A DNA stretch of 64,000 nucleotides from Amycolatopsis arida (GTDB lineage: Bacteria; Actinomycetota; Actinomycetes; Mycobacteriales; Pseudonocardiaceae). A program made the translations under genes and the position numbers. The stretch is from NCBI RefSeq assembly GCF_900115565.1, contig NZ_FOWW01000001.1, forward strand, positions 563,731 through 627,730, given 5' to 3'. Below the pieces are notes generated by a model. It was not told the origin of the DNA. It did no database searches and saw nothing but the letters and a program-made list of their open reading frames with translations. Shown one piece after another: positions 57,312-64,000 of the stretch (position 1 is its first letter; the number at the start of each line of letters is the position of its first letter).

Positions 57312-58168
57312 ACGGTGGGACTTCGATGACGACCGCCGTCCGGCTCGGGGTGCGCCGCGGCTGGATCGAGTTCCGGCAGACGGTGACCAACGCCGAGGAC
57401 GTGATGGGCGCGATCATCCCGGTCGCGATCCTGCTGGTCGTGCTGGTCTTCATGCGGGACGCCACGGTGCCCGGCACCACCTTCTCGCTCGGCGCCACCG
57501 CGGTCCCCGGCGTGCTCGGCATGAGTCTGGTCTACAGCGGCATGGTCGGCATCGCCGCGTGGCTCAGCGTCGACCGGGAGGACGGCACCCTGCTGCGGGC
57601 CAAGGCCACGCCCAACGGGATGGTCGGCTACCTGGTCGGCAAGGTTTGCGCCACCTCGGCCTCCGCGGTGCTCATGCTGCTGCTCGTGCTGGTGCCCAGC
57701 CTGTTCCTGTTCGAAGGGCTGGCGACCGGCGGCGCCCGTGCCTGGCTGACCCTGCTGTGGGTGCTGGCCGTGGGCCTGCTGGCCACCCTGCCGATCGGCG
57801 CGGCGCTCGGCTCGCTGGCGAGGAGCCCACGCAGCATGGGCCTGATCATGCTGCCGTTCATGGCGCTCACCGGCGTCTCCGGGGTGTTCTACCCGATCAC
57901 CGCGCTGCCGGAGTGGCTGCAGTGGGTCGGCCAGGCGTTCCCGATCTACTGGATGGGCCTCGGGATGCGCTCGGCGCTGCTGCCCGACACCATGGCGGCC
58001 GTGGAGATCGGCGAGTCGTGGCGGCACCTGGAGACCCTGGGCGTGCTGGGCGTCTGGGCGGTGCTCGGGTTCGCGCTGGCCCCGGCGCTGCTGCGGCGGA
58101 TGGCCCGCCGCGAGTCCGGCTCGGCCGTCGCGGCCCGCCGGGAGCGAGCCATGCAGCGGGTGAGCTGA
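57308..58168 (+). CDS. ABC-2 type transporter permease
   Basis: Encodes 286 residues with six membrane helices. ABC-2 pattern: RRGWIEFRQTVTNAEDVMG, DREDGTLLRAKATPNGMVGYLVGK and the last third GLIMLPFMALTGVSGVFYPITALPEWLQWVGQAFPIYWMGLGMR, a strong DrrB/ABC-2 signature. ATG 57308 overlaps the ATPase stop. Export substrate is unknown; antibiotic or lipid export is usual. Confidence 0.92.
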   Translation: MNGGTSMTTAVRLGVRRGWIEFRQTVTNAEDVMGAIIPVAILLVVLVFMRDATVPGTTFSLGATAVPGVLGMSLVYSGMVGIAAWLSVDREDGTLLRAKATPNGMVGYLVGKVCATSASAVLMLLLVLVPSLFLFEGLATGGARAWLTLLWVLAVGLLATLPIGAALGSLARSPRSMGLIMLPFMALTGVSGVFYPITALPEWLQWVGQAFPIYWMGLGMRSALLPDTMAAVEIGESWRHLETLGVLGVWAVLGFALAPALLRRMARRESGSAVAARRERAMQRVS

Positions 58169-58171
58169 GAC

Positions 58172-58404
58172 GTGAGCGAGCTCGCGAGCGAACCATTCAC
58201 CACAGCAGCCCGGCGAACGCCGCCAACGAGCGCCAGCGAGGAGGGGCCCGCGGGCGAGCTTGCGAGCACGCCATACAACACAGCAGCCCGGCCAACGCCG
58301 CCGACGAGCGCTAGCGAGGAGGGGCCCGCGGGCGAGCTTGCGAGCACGCCATACAACACAGCAGCCCGGCGAACGCCGCCGACGAGCGCTAGCGAGGAGG
58401 GGGC
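58172..58404 (+). repeat. 78-bp tandem repeat, three copies, between the exporter permease and the XRE gene
   Basis: Three units of about 78 bp, the last two nearly identical. Each contains GCGAGC at its start, CACAGCAGCCCGGC, AACGCCGCC, and AGCGAGGAGGGG at its end, the last supplying the Shine-Dalgarno of the XRE gene. One frame from GTG 58172 is open throughout (26-residue units with ELASTPYNTAAR and TPPTSASEEG) and stops at 58408 overlapping the XRE start; whether it is translated is unknown. Confidence 0.85.
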
Positions 58405-58644
58405 GTGAGCGAGTCGATCTTCAACCGGATCGCGATGCTGCGGGCCGAGCGGGGCCTCTCCCGGCGGGAGCTGGCGGATGCCCTCGGCGTGCACTACCAG
58501 ACCATCGGCTACCTCGAGCGCGGCGAGTACAGCCCGAGCCTGCACCTGGCGTTGCGCATCGCCGAGTACTTCGAGGTGCCGGTGGAGGTGGTGTTCTCCA
58601 TCCGCCCCTTCCCGCGGCTGGGCAGCTCGGAGCACTCCGCATAG
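58405..58644 (+). CDS. Small Cro/CI-type (XRE) transcriptional regulator
   Basis: Encodes 79 residues: IAMLRAERGLSRRELADALGVHYQTIGYLERGEYSPSLHLALRIAEYFEVPVEVVFSI. It consists of little more than the HTH (YozG-like). GTG 58405 follows GAGGAGGGG. Same strand as the ABC exporter, so likely its co-transcribed autoregulator. Confidence 0.92.
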   Translation: MSESIFNRIAMLRAERGLSRRELADALGVHYQTIGYLERGEYSPSLHLALRIAEYFEVPVEVVFSIRPFPRLGSSEHSA

Positions 58645-58654
58645 AGTGAGGGCC

Positions 58655-58760
58655 GACCACCCGCGCGGACGCGGAGGAACCCGGTGCGAATCCGGGACTG
58701 ACCCGCAACTGTGACCGGACTCCACGTCCGGGAGTCAGGAACTCCGGCCGACGCGTACCC
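58655..58760 (+). ncRNA. Cobalamin riboswitch upstream of cobN
   Basis: Ordered elements: GCGGAGGAACCCGGTGCGAATCC (split as GGAGGAACC and GGTGCGAATCC), ACCCGCAACTGTGACCGG and GGGAGTCAGGAACTCC. It ends about 40 bp before the cobN GTG and its AAGGAG. Cobalamin would repress cobN. Confidence 0.93.
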
Positions 58761-58796
58761 GCGACCCGGGGCGAGGACTCCCCGCGAAGGAGCACC

Positions 58797-61700
58797 GTGA
58801 TCCTGCTGCTGTCCACATCGGACACCGACCTGCTCAGCGCTCGGGCCAGTGGCGCGGACTACCGGCTGGCCAACCCCGCCCGGCTCGACCTCGCCGACCT
58901 GCCCGACCTGCTGGCCGGGGCGGACATCGTCGTCGTGCGGATCCTCGGCTCGGCCAAGACCTGGCCGGACGGGCTGGCCACCGTGCGGGCCTCCGGCGCG
59001 CACGTCGTGGTGCTCGGCGGTGAGCAGGCCCCTGACGCCGAGCTGATGGAGCTGTCCACCACCCCGGCCGGGATCGCCGCGCAGGCCCACGTCTACCTGG
59101 CTCAGGGCGGGCCGGACAACCTCGCCCAGCTGCACCGGTTCCTCTCCGACACGCTGCTGCTCACCGGCGAGGGCTTCGCGCCGCCGGTGGAGCAGCCGAT
59201 GTGGGGTGTGCTGGACCGTCCCGACCCGGGAACCGGCGGCCCGGTGGTGGCGATCCTGTACTACCGGGCCCACCACCTGTCCGGTAACACCGCGTTCGTG
59301 GAGACGCTGGCCGCCGCGGTCGAGACCGCCGGCGGCCGGGCGCTGCCGATCTTCTGCGCGTCGCTTCGGCACCGCGAGCCAGGCCTGCTGGCCGAGCTGC
59401 GGAAGGCCGACGCGCTGCTGGTCACCGTGCTCGCCGCCGGGGGCACCCGGCCCGCCGAGGCCGGCGCGGGCGGCGACGACGAGTCCTGGGACGTGGCTGA
59501 GCTCGCCGCGCTGGACGTGCCGATCCTGCAGGCGCTGTGCCTCACCAGCGACCGGGAGACCTGGGCGGCCAACGACGAGGGCCTCTCGCCGCTGGACGCG
59601 GGCAACCAGATGGCCGTGCCCGAGTTCGACGGTCGGCTGATCACCGTGCCGTTCTCGTTCAAGGAGCTCGACGCCGACGGGCTGCCGCACTACGTGCCCG
59701 ATCCCGAGCGAGCCCGCCGGGTGGCCAGGATCGCGTTGGCGCACGCCCGGCTGCGGCACACCCCGCCGGAGCGGCGGCGGATCGCGCTGATGCTGTCGGC
59801 CTACCCCACCAAGCACTCGCGGGTCGGCAACGCGGTCGGCCTGGACACCCCGGCCAGCGCCGTCGAGCTGCTCCGCCGGATGCGCGCCGCCGGCTACGAC
59901 CTCGGGCCGGACGCCTTCCCCGGGGTGGAGCCCACCGGCACCGACCAGCCGGACGGCGACGCGCTCATCCACGCGCTGATCGCCGCCGGCGGGCAGGACC
60001 CGGAGTGGCTCACCGAGGAGCAGCTCGCCGGCAACCCCATCCGCGTCCCCGCGGCCCGCTACCGGGAGTGGTTCGACGCGCTGCCAGCCGAGCTGCGCGC
60101 GGCCATGACCGAGCACTGGGGGCCGCCGCCGGGCGAGCTGTACGTCGACACCTCGCACGACCCCGAGGGGGAGATCGTGCTGGCCAGCCTGCGCGCCGGC
60201 AACGTGGTGCTGATGATCCAGCCGCCGCGCGGCTTCGGGGAGAACCCGGTGGCCATCTACCACAACCCGGACCTGCCGCCCAGCCATCACTACCTCGCCG
60301 CCTACCGCTGGCTGGAGCAGGACTTCGGCGCGCACGCGGTGGTACACCTCGGCAAGCACGGATCGCTGGAGTGGCTGCCCGGCAAGACCGCCGGGCTGTC
60401 CGCGGCGTGCGCCCCGGACGCGGTGCTCGGCGACCTGCCGCTGGTGTACCCGTTCCTGATCAACGATCCCGGTGAGGGCGCGCAGGCCAAACGCAGGGCG
60501 CACGCCACGATCGTCGACCACCTGGTGCCGCCGATGGCCCGCGCGGAGAGCTACGGCGACCTGGCCCGGCTGGAGCAGTTGCTGGACGAGTACGCCAACA
60601 TCGCCGCGATGGACCCGGCGAAGCTGCCGGCGATTCGCGGGCAGATCTGGACGCTGATCCAGGCCGCGAAGCTCGACCACGACCTCGGCATCGAGGAGCG
60701 ACCGCACGACGCCGAGTTCGACGACTTCCTGCTGCACGTCGACGGCTGGCTGTGCGAGGTGAAGGACGCGCAGATCCGCGACGGGCTGCACGTGCTCGGC
60801 GCGGCACCGACCGGCGAGGCGCGGGTGAACCTGGTGCTGGCCATCCTGCGCGCGCAGCAACTGTTCGGCGGCCGGCACGCGGTGCCGGGGCTGCGCACCG
60901 CGCTGGGCCTCGGGGAGAACGCTCCCATGTCCGAAGTGGACTCCGTGGAGCGCACCGCCCGCGCCCTGGTCGAGGCCATGGAGGAACGGAACTGGTCGGT
61001 GGACGCCATCCCCGAGGTGTGCACCGAGGTGCTGCCACGCCATGAAGGTGGCCTTCATGGCGTGGCCGCGGTGTTGGAGTTCGCCGCGACCGAGGTGGTG
61101 CCGCGGCTGGCCGGAACCGCGGGCGAGCTCGACGCCGTGCTGCACGCGCTCGACGGCGGCTACGTGCCGGCGGGGCCGAGCGGGTCGCCGCTGCGCGGGC
61201 TGGTGAACGTGCTGCCCACCGGGCGCAACTTCTACACGGTCGACCCGAAGGCGGTGCCGAGCCGGCTGGCCTGGGAGACCGGGCAGGCGCTGGCCGAGTC
61301 GCTGCTGCGGCGCTACCGCGAGGACACCGGGGACTGGCCGCGCTCGGTGGGCCTGTCGGTGTGGGGCACGTCGGCGATGCGCACCTCCGGCGACGACGCG
61401 GCCGAGGTGCTGGCGCTGCTGGGTGTGCAGCCGGTGTGGGACGAGGCGTCCCGCCGGGTGGTCGGGATCGAGGCGATCCCGCTGGCCGAGCTGGGCCGGC
61501 CGCGGATCGACGTGACCGTGCGGATCAGCGGCTTCTTCCGGGACGCGTTCCCGCACGTGATCGCCCTGCTGGACGACGCGGTGCGGCTGGTGGCCGAGCT
61601 GGACGAGCCCGAGTCGGACAACTTCGTGCGCGCGCACGCCCGCGCCGACCTCGCCCGGCACGGCGACGAGCGGCGGGCCACCACCCGGATCTTCGGTTCC

Positions 61701-62402
61701 AAGCCCGGCTCGTACGGGGCAGGGCTGCTACCGCTGATCGACTCCGGCAACTGGCGCGACGACGCCGACCTGGCCGAGGTGTACGCGGTGTGGGGTGGCT
61801 ACGCCTACGGCCGCGACCTCGACGGCGCGCCGGCGCGGGAGGACATGGAGAGCAGCTACCGGCGGATCGCGGTGGCGGCGAAGAACATCGACACCCGTGA
61901 GCACGACATCGCCGACTCCGACGACTACTTCCAGTACCACGGCGGGATGATCGCGTTCACCCGGGCGCTCACCGGCACCGCTCCGACGTCCTACGTGGGC
62001 GACAGCACCACCCCGGACGCGGTGCGCACCCGGTCGCTGGCCGAGGAGACGGCGCGGGTGTTCCGGGCGCGGGTGGTGAACCCGCGCTGGCTGGCCGCGA
62101 TGCGCCGGCACGGGTACAAGGGCGCGTTCGAGCTGGCCGCGACAGTGGACTACCTGTTCGGCTTCGACGCCACCGCCGGCGTGGTGGACGACTGGATGTA
62201 CGAGCGGCTCAGCGAGTCCTATGTGCTCGATCAGCAGAACCAGGAGTTCCTGCGGCAGGCCAACCCCTGGGCGCTGCGCGGCATCATCGAGCGGCTCACC
62301 GAGGCCGCCGACCGCGGTCTGTGGGCGAAACCGGACCCCGACCTGCTCGCCCGGATGCGCGAGGTCTACCTGACCCTCGAAGGCGACCTCGAGGACACCT
62401 GA
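58797..62402 (+). CDS. cobN: Cobaltochelatase large subunit CobN
   Basis: Encodes 1201 residues. It inserts cobalt into hydrogenobyrinic acid a,c-diamide with the AAA+/VWA partner at 40614. Motifs: VVAILYYRAHHLSGNTAFVETL, LMLSAYPTKHSRVGNAVGLDTPASAVELL, HLGKHGSLEWLPGKTAGLSAACAPD, LVYPFLINDPGEGAQAKRRAHA and, toward the C-terminus, ARDNYGAG-type region here IFGSKPGSYGAGLLPLID and NIDTREHDIADSDDYFQYHGG. Residues about 746-757 (RHEGGLHGV) come from a 33-bp hairpin inserted in frame. GTG 58797 follows GAAGGAG. Controlled by the riboswitch just upstream. Confidence 0.96.
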   Translation: MILLLSTSDTDLLSARASGADYRLANPARLDLADLPDLLAGADIVVVRILGSAKTWPDGLATVRASGAHVVVLGGEQAPDAELMELSTTPAGIAAQAHVYLAQGGPDNLAQLHRFLSDTLLLTGEGFAPPVEQPMWGVLDRPDPGTGGPVVAILYYRAHHLSGNTAFVETLAAAVETAGGRALPIFCASLRHREPGLLAELRKADALLVTVLAAGGTRPAEAGAGGDDESWDVAELAALDVPILQALCLTSDRETWAANDEGLSPLDAGNQMAVPEFDGRLITVPFSFKELDADGLPHYVPDPERARRVARIALAHARLRHTPPERRRIALMLSAYPTKHSRVGNAVGLDTPASAVELLRRMRAAGYDLGPDAFPGVEPTGTDQPDGDALIHALIAAGGQDPEWLTEEQLAGNPIRVPAARYREWFDALPAELRAAMTEHWGPPPGELYVDTSHDPEGEIVLASLRAGNVVLMIQPPRGFGENPVAIYHNPDLPPSHHYLAAYRWLEQDFGAHAVVHLGKHGSLEWLPGKTAGLSAACAPDAVLGDLPLVYPFLINDPGEGAQAKRRAHATIVDHLVPPMARAESYGDLARLEQLLDEYANIAAMDPAKLPAIRGQIWTLIQAAKLDHDLGIEERPHDAEFDDFLLHVDGWLCEVKDAQIRDGLHVLGAAPTGEARVNLVLAILRAQQLFGGRHAVPGLRTALGLGENAPMSEVDSVERTARALVEAMEERNWSVDAIPEVCTEVLPRHEGGLHGVAAVLEFAATEVVPRLAGTAGELDAVLHALDGGYVPAGPSGSPLRGLVNVLPTGRNFYTVDPKAVPSRLAWETGQALAESLLRRYREDTGDWPRSVGLSVWGTSAMRTSGDDAAEVLALLGVQPVWDEASRRVVGIEAIPLAELGRPRIDVTVRISGFFRDAFPHVIALLDDAVRLVAELDEPESDNFVRAHARADLARHGDERRATTRIFGSKPGSYGAGLLPLIDSGNWRDDADLAEVYAVWGGYAYGRDLDGAPAREDMESSYRRIAVAAKNIDTREHDIADSDDYFQYHGGMIAFTRALTGTAPTSYVGDSTTPDAVRTRSLAEETARVFRARVVNPRWLAAMRRHGYKGAFELAATVDYLFGFDATAGVVDDWMYERLSESYVLDQQNQEFLRQANPWALRGIIERLTEAADRGLWAKPDPDLLARMREVYLTLEGDLEDT
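61034..61066 (+). repeat. Perfect 15-bp-arm palindrome inserted in cobN
   Basis: GCCACGCCATGAAGG, loop TGG, CCTTCATGGCGTGGC. The 33 bp equal 11 codons and keep the frame. The element resembles palindromic units commonly intergenic in Pseudonocardiaceae (from memory). Confidence 0.85.
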
Positions 62403-62406
62403 CCCC

Positions 62407-62490
62407 GTGCCCGCGCCCTGCGCACACGTGTCCGCCTCCTGTGCACACGTGTCCGCGGCCTGCGCACATGTGTCGCGTGTTCGTGCGCGC
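62407..62490. repeat. 21-bp repeat family (locus E) after cobN
   Basis: Units begin at 62407, 62428, 62449 and 62470 (GTGCCCGCGCCCTG, GTGTCCGCCTCCTG, GTGTCCGCGGCCTG, GTGTCGCGTGTTCG). Exact 21-bp spacing. It lies between the convergent cobN and HTH genes. Confidence 0.8.
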
Positions 62491-62515
62491 GAGCCGCCCG
62501 TGTCGGGACCGCTCC

Positions 62516-62773
62516 TCACACCGGGCGGGGCTCGGCGGCACCCGGTGCGCCCGCCCGGTCGTCCCAGCGCTGCCGGGTTCCGCCGCGGGGGCGCAGCGAC
62601 ACGCCGGCCTCGACGAGGGCGGTGCGGACGAACCCGAAGGAGCGGTTGGTCTCCCGGGCCAGGGCGCGGATGGGGACGCCGGCGCGGTACCGCTCGGCGT
62701 ACCAGGCGGCGAGCAGCCGGCGCCGCTCGCCGGTGATCCGCTGGTAGCGGTGCGGTGGCTCCACGTCGGTCAC
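62516..62773 (-). CDS. Small helix-turn-helix protein
   Basis: Encodes 85 residues: YQRITGERRRLLAAWYAERYRAG, then the HTH VPIRALARETNRSFGFVRTALVEAGVSLRPRGG. A widespread small actinobacterial HTH protein, function unknown. GTG 62773 overlaps the stop of the upstream gene (GTGA), so the two are coupled. Confidence 0.8.
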   Translation of the reverse strand: MTDVEPPHRYQRITGERRRLLAAWYAERYRAGVPIRALARETNRSFGFVRTALVEAGVSLRPRGGTRQRWDDRAGAPGAAEPRPV

Positions 62774-63276
62774 CAGCCGGTGCCGGCGAGCACGTCGACG
62801 ATCGTGTCGGCGACCTCCGGCAGCGGCACGAACTGCCCGCTCGGCGCGTCGACGACCCACACCAGCTCGCGCTCGTCGTCGACGTACGCGGTGCCGCGGT
62901 CGAGCCGCTCCGGGTTCGTGACGACCAACCCGGCGAAGGCTTCCATGGCCACCCTGTCGGTATAGACCTTCATGGCGACCGACATCCCGGCCGCGGTCAG
63001 CCCGTCGGCGATGGCCCGGTTGAACGATCCGGTGCCGCAGGACACGGGCCGGTCGACGGCGGCCAGCAGCCGCAGACTCGCGCGGACCATCGCGGCCGGG
63101 CGGGCGTCGCGCGGGCGGAGGTACCACTCGACGCTGCCGTCGTCGTCGACGCTCAGCGAGCCGCCGGGCACGGCGATCCGGCCGCGCCACGGTTCCTGGT
63201 CGGCCACCGGCACGTCCCGTTCCGCCAGCAGGTCGGCGACCCGGAGGATCGCACTGGAGTGGTCGGTCATCGGCAT
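62770..63276 (-). CDS. Hypothetical protein of the HTH/XRE module
   Basis: Encodes 168 residues, no recognised family. Soluble, acidic, with strand-rich stretches (RIAVPGGSLSVDDDGSVEWYLRP, RELVWVVDAPSGQFVPLPEVADTIVDVL) and a helix MVRASLRLLAA. ATG 63276 follows AAGGGAG; a longer frame to 63387 would run through the promoter region and is unlikely. First gene of a two-gene operon with the HTH protein, divergent from the XRE gene. Confidence 0.7.
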   Translation of the reverse strand: MPMTDHSSAILRVADLLAERDVPVADQEPWRGRIAVPGGSLSVDDDGSVEWYLRPRDARPAAMVRASLRLLAAVDRPVSCGTGSFNRAIADGLTAAGMSVAMKVYTDRVAMEAFAGLVVTNPERLDRGTAYVDDERELVWVVDAPSGQFVPLPEVADTIVDVLAGTGW

Positions 63277-63303
63277 GACGTCTCCCTTCGCGGTCGGTGT
63301 TGC

Positions 63304-63353
63304 ACGTGTCACAGGCTGCCGCCGCGGCGCTACGATCGGAACCAGTGACACGT
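63304..63353. promoter_or_regulatory. Inverted repeat flanking the divergent promoter of the XRE module
   Basis: ACGTGTCAC (63304-63312) and GTGACACGT (63345-63353) are perfect 9-bp inverted copies 32 bp apart. A -10-like TACGAT (63331-63336) lies between with GTCACA 16 bp upstream as -35, overlapping the left copy. The arrangement fits two operators for the XRE protein controlling both directions, possibly by looping. Confidence 0.6.
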
Positions 63354-63411
63354 CGAATACGCAAGGTGAAGGACTGCTGATCCTCACCGGGTGCGGGTGA
63401 GGACTTCACGG

Positions 63412-64000
63412 ATGGCTCCGAAACGGCACAGCACGCTGCAGTTCTGGGGGCGGGAGCTGGCGACCGCCCGCGAGAGGTGCGGGCTCAGTCAGGACGCGCT
63501 GGCGCAGCGGATGTACGTCTCGCCGTCGCTGGTGGCCATGTGGGAGACCGGGCGGCGCACCCCGAAGGCCGAGGACCTGACCCGTTGCGAGGAGATCGTC
63601 GGCAGCAACGGCTACCTGTCCCGCCTGCTGTCGGAACTGGTCTCCCGCGATGTGCCGCAACAGTGGATGGGCAAGTGGATCGAGGTGGAATCCCGGGCCA
63701 CCACTCTCTTGTCCTTCCAACCCACCGTCATCGACGGCTTACTCCAAACCGAGGACTACGCCCGTGCGATGCTCGAAGACGACGACCTGGTACAGGTTCG
63801 GATGGAACGGCAACGAGTCTTGGGAGATGGAGAGCCACCCATGCTCGTGGTGGTTCTGCCCGAGTACGTGCTGCGCCAACAGGTGGGTACCGCCACCGTG
63901 ATGCGGGAGCAGATGCTGCACTTGGCCGAGATAGCTCGCCAACCACGCGTGGTGGTGCAGGTGGTGCCACCCGACGCCTCAGCCAGTGCCAAGTTCACCG
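63412..64000 (+). CDS. XRE regulator with DUF5753-like ligand domain, cut at the right edge
   Basis: The 196 codons present begin with an HTH: FWGRELATARERCGLSQDALAQRMYVSPSLVAMWETGRRTPK. They continue into the DUF5753 pattern: QWMGKWIEVESRATTLLSFQPTVIDGLLQTEDYARAML, then LVVVLPEYVLRQQVG and MREQMLHLAEIARQPRVVVQVVP. Typical length is ~270-285 residues, so about 80 are missing. Such WhiJ-like regulators usually have a DUF397 partner; here the divergent neighbours are different. Confidence 0.9.
   Translation, partial: MAPKRHSTLQFWGRELATARERCGLSQDALAQRMYVSPSLVAMWETGRRTPKAEDLTRCEEIVGSNGYLSRLLSELVSRDVPQQWMGKWIEVESRATTLLSFQPTVIDGLLQTEDYARAMLEDDDLVQVRMERQRVLGDGEPPMLVVVLPEYVLRQQVGTATVMREQMLHLAEIARQPRVVVQVVPPDASASAKFT

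Noticed and set aside
58509-61661. 1050-codon minus-strand frame opposite cobN
   Set aside because: Antisense shadow; cobN reads perfectly on the plus strand.
63277-63387. N-terminal extension of the 168-residue hypothetical protein
   Set aside because: It would span the divergent promoter and inverted repeat; ATG 63276 has AAGGGAG at proper spacing.

Overview
The window is high-GC actinobacterial DNA with strong G/C preference at third codon positions, frequent GTG starts and tight operons. An arabinosyltransferase of the Emb family (47572-50745), a two-subunit bacterial glutamate synthase, and a cobalamin locus holding CobG, CbiD, CobN and a CobI-CobJ fusion point to the Pseudonocardiaceae (Amycolatopsis/Saccharopolyspora-like). 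This placement is an inference from gene content. I saw no rRNA, tRNA, CRISPR array, transposase or phage gene.

Layout. (1) 1-4640: FAD/Fe-S dehydrogenase running off the left edge, divergent from a hydratase, its shortened paralogue and a small winged-helix-like protein. (2) 4669-12851: aspartic-protease-like lipoprotein, glutaryl-CoA dehydrogenase, then gltBD. (3) 13076-16444: peptide-type binding lipoprotein, secreted LVIVD-repeat protein, small membrane protein. (4) 16464-27435: amino-sugar locus, best read as N-acetylgalactosamine use: ABC importer without ATPase, Tat-exported GH109-like glycosidase, DeoR regulator, class II aldolase, PfkB kinase, ROK kinase and SIS isomerase/deaminase. 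A MerR gene and a PuuE-like deacetylase-fold gene sit inside it. The importer and the SIS operon share an operator-like motif in their promoters. (5) 28035-33069: cobalamin riboswitch, cbtB, cbtA, then cobD facing cobU-cobT-cobS. (6) 33145-36905: FAD oxidase with divergent WYL regulator, and an ArsR-SRPBCC pair. (7) 36945-47561: riboswitch-led operon chelatase(ChlID)-cobO-cobB-cobC on the minus strand; cobL-cobM, cbiD, cobK-bluB beyond it. (8) 47572-52825: Emb arabinosyltransferase, frameshifted MFS transporter, cutA. (9) 52816-56204: cobG-cobH-cobIJ. (10) 56382-58644: drug-type ABC exporter with small XRE regulator. (11) 58655-62402: third cobalamin riboswitch and cobN. (12) 62516-64000: a divergent regulatory module (XRE/DUF5753-like gene, cut at the right edge; hypothetical protein; HTH protein).

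Cobalamin synthesis is nearly complete from precorrin-2 onward, with dimethylbenzimidazole synthesis (BluB), lower-ligand activation (CobT), adenosylation (CobO), aminopropanol attachment (CobC, CobD) and cobalt supply (CbtAB). SUMT (CobA) and cobyric acid synthase (CobQ) are not in the window.

The most unusual content is repetitive. A 21-bp tandem repeat family occurs in five intergenic gaps and, in frame as heptapeptides, in the chelatase linker. A 27-bp minisatellite lies in frame at the start of cobU. A 78-bp repeat in three copies precedes the XRE gene. A perfect 15-bp-arm hairpin is inserted in frame in cobN. Two genes look damaged: cbtA (TGA at an expected Trp codon) and the MFS transporter (1-base deletion).
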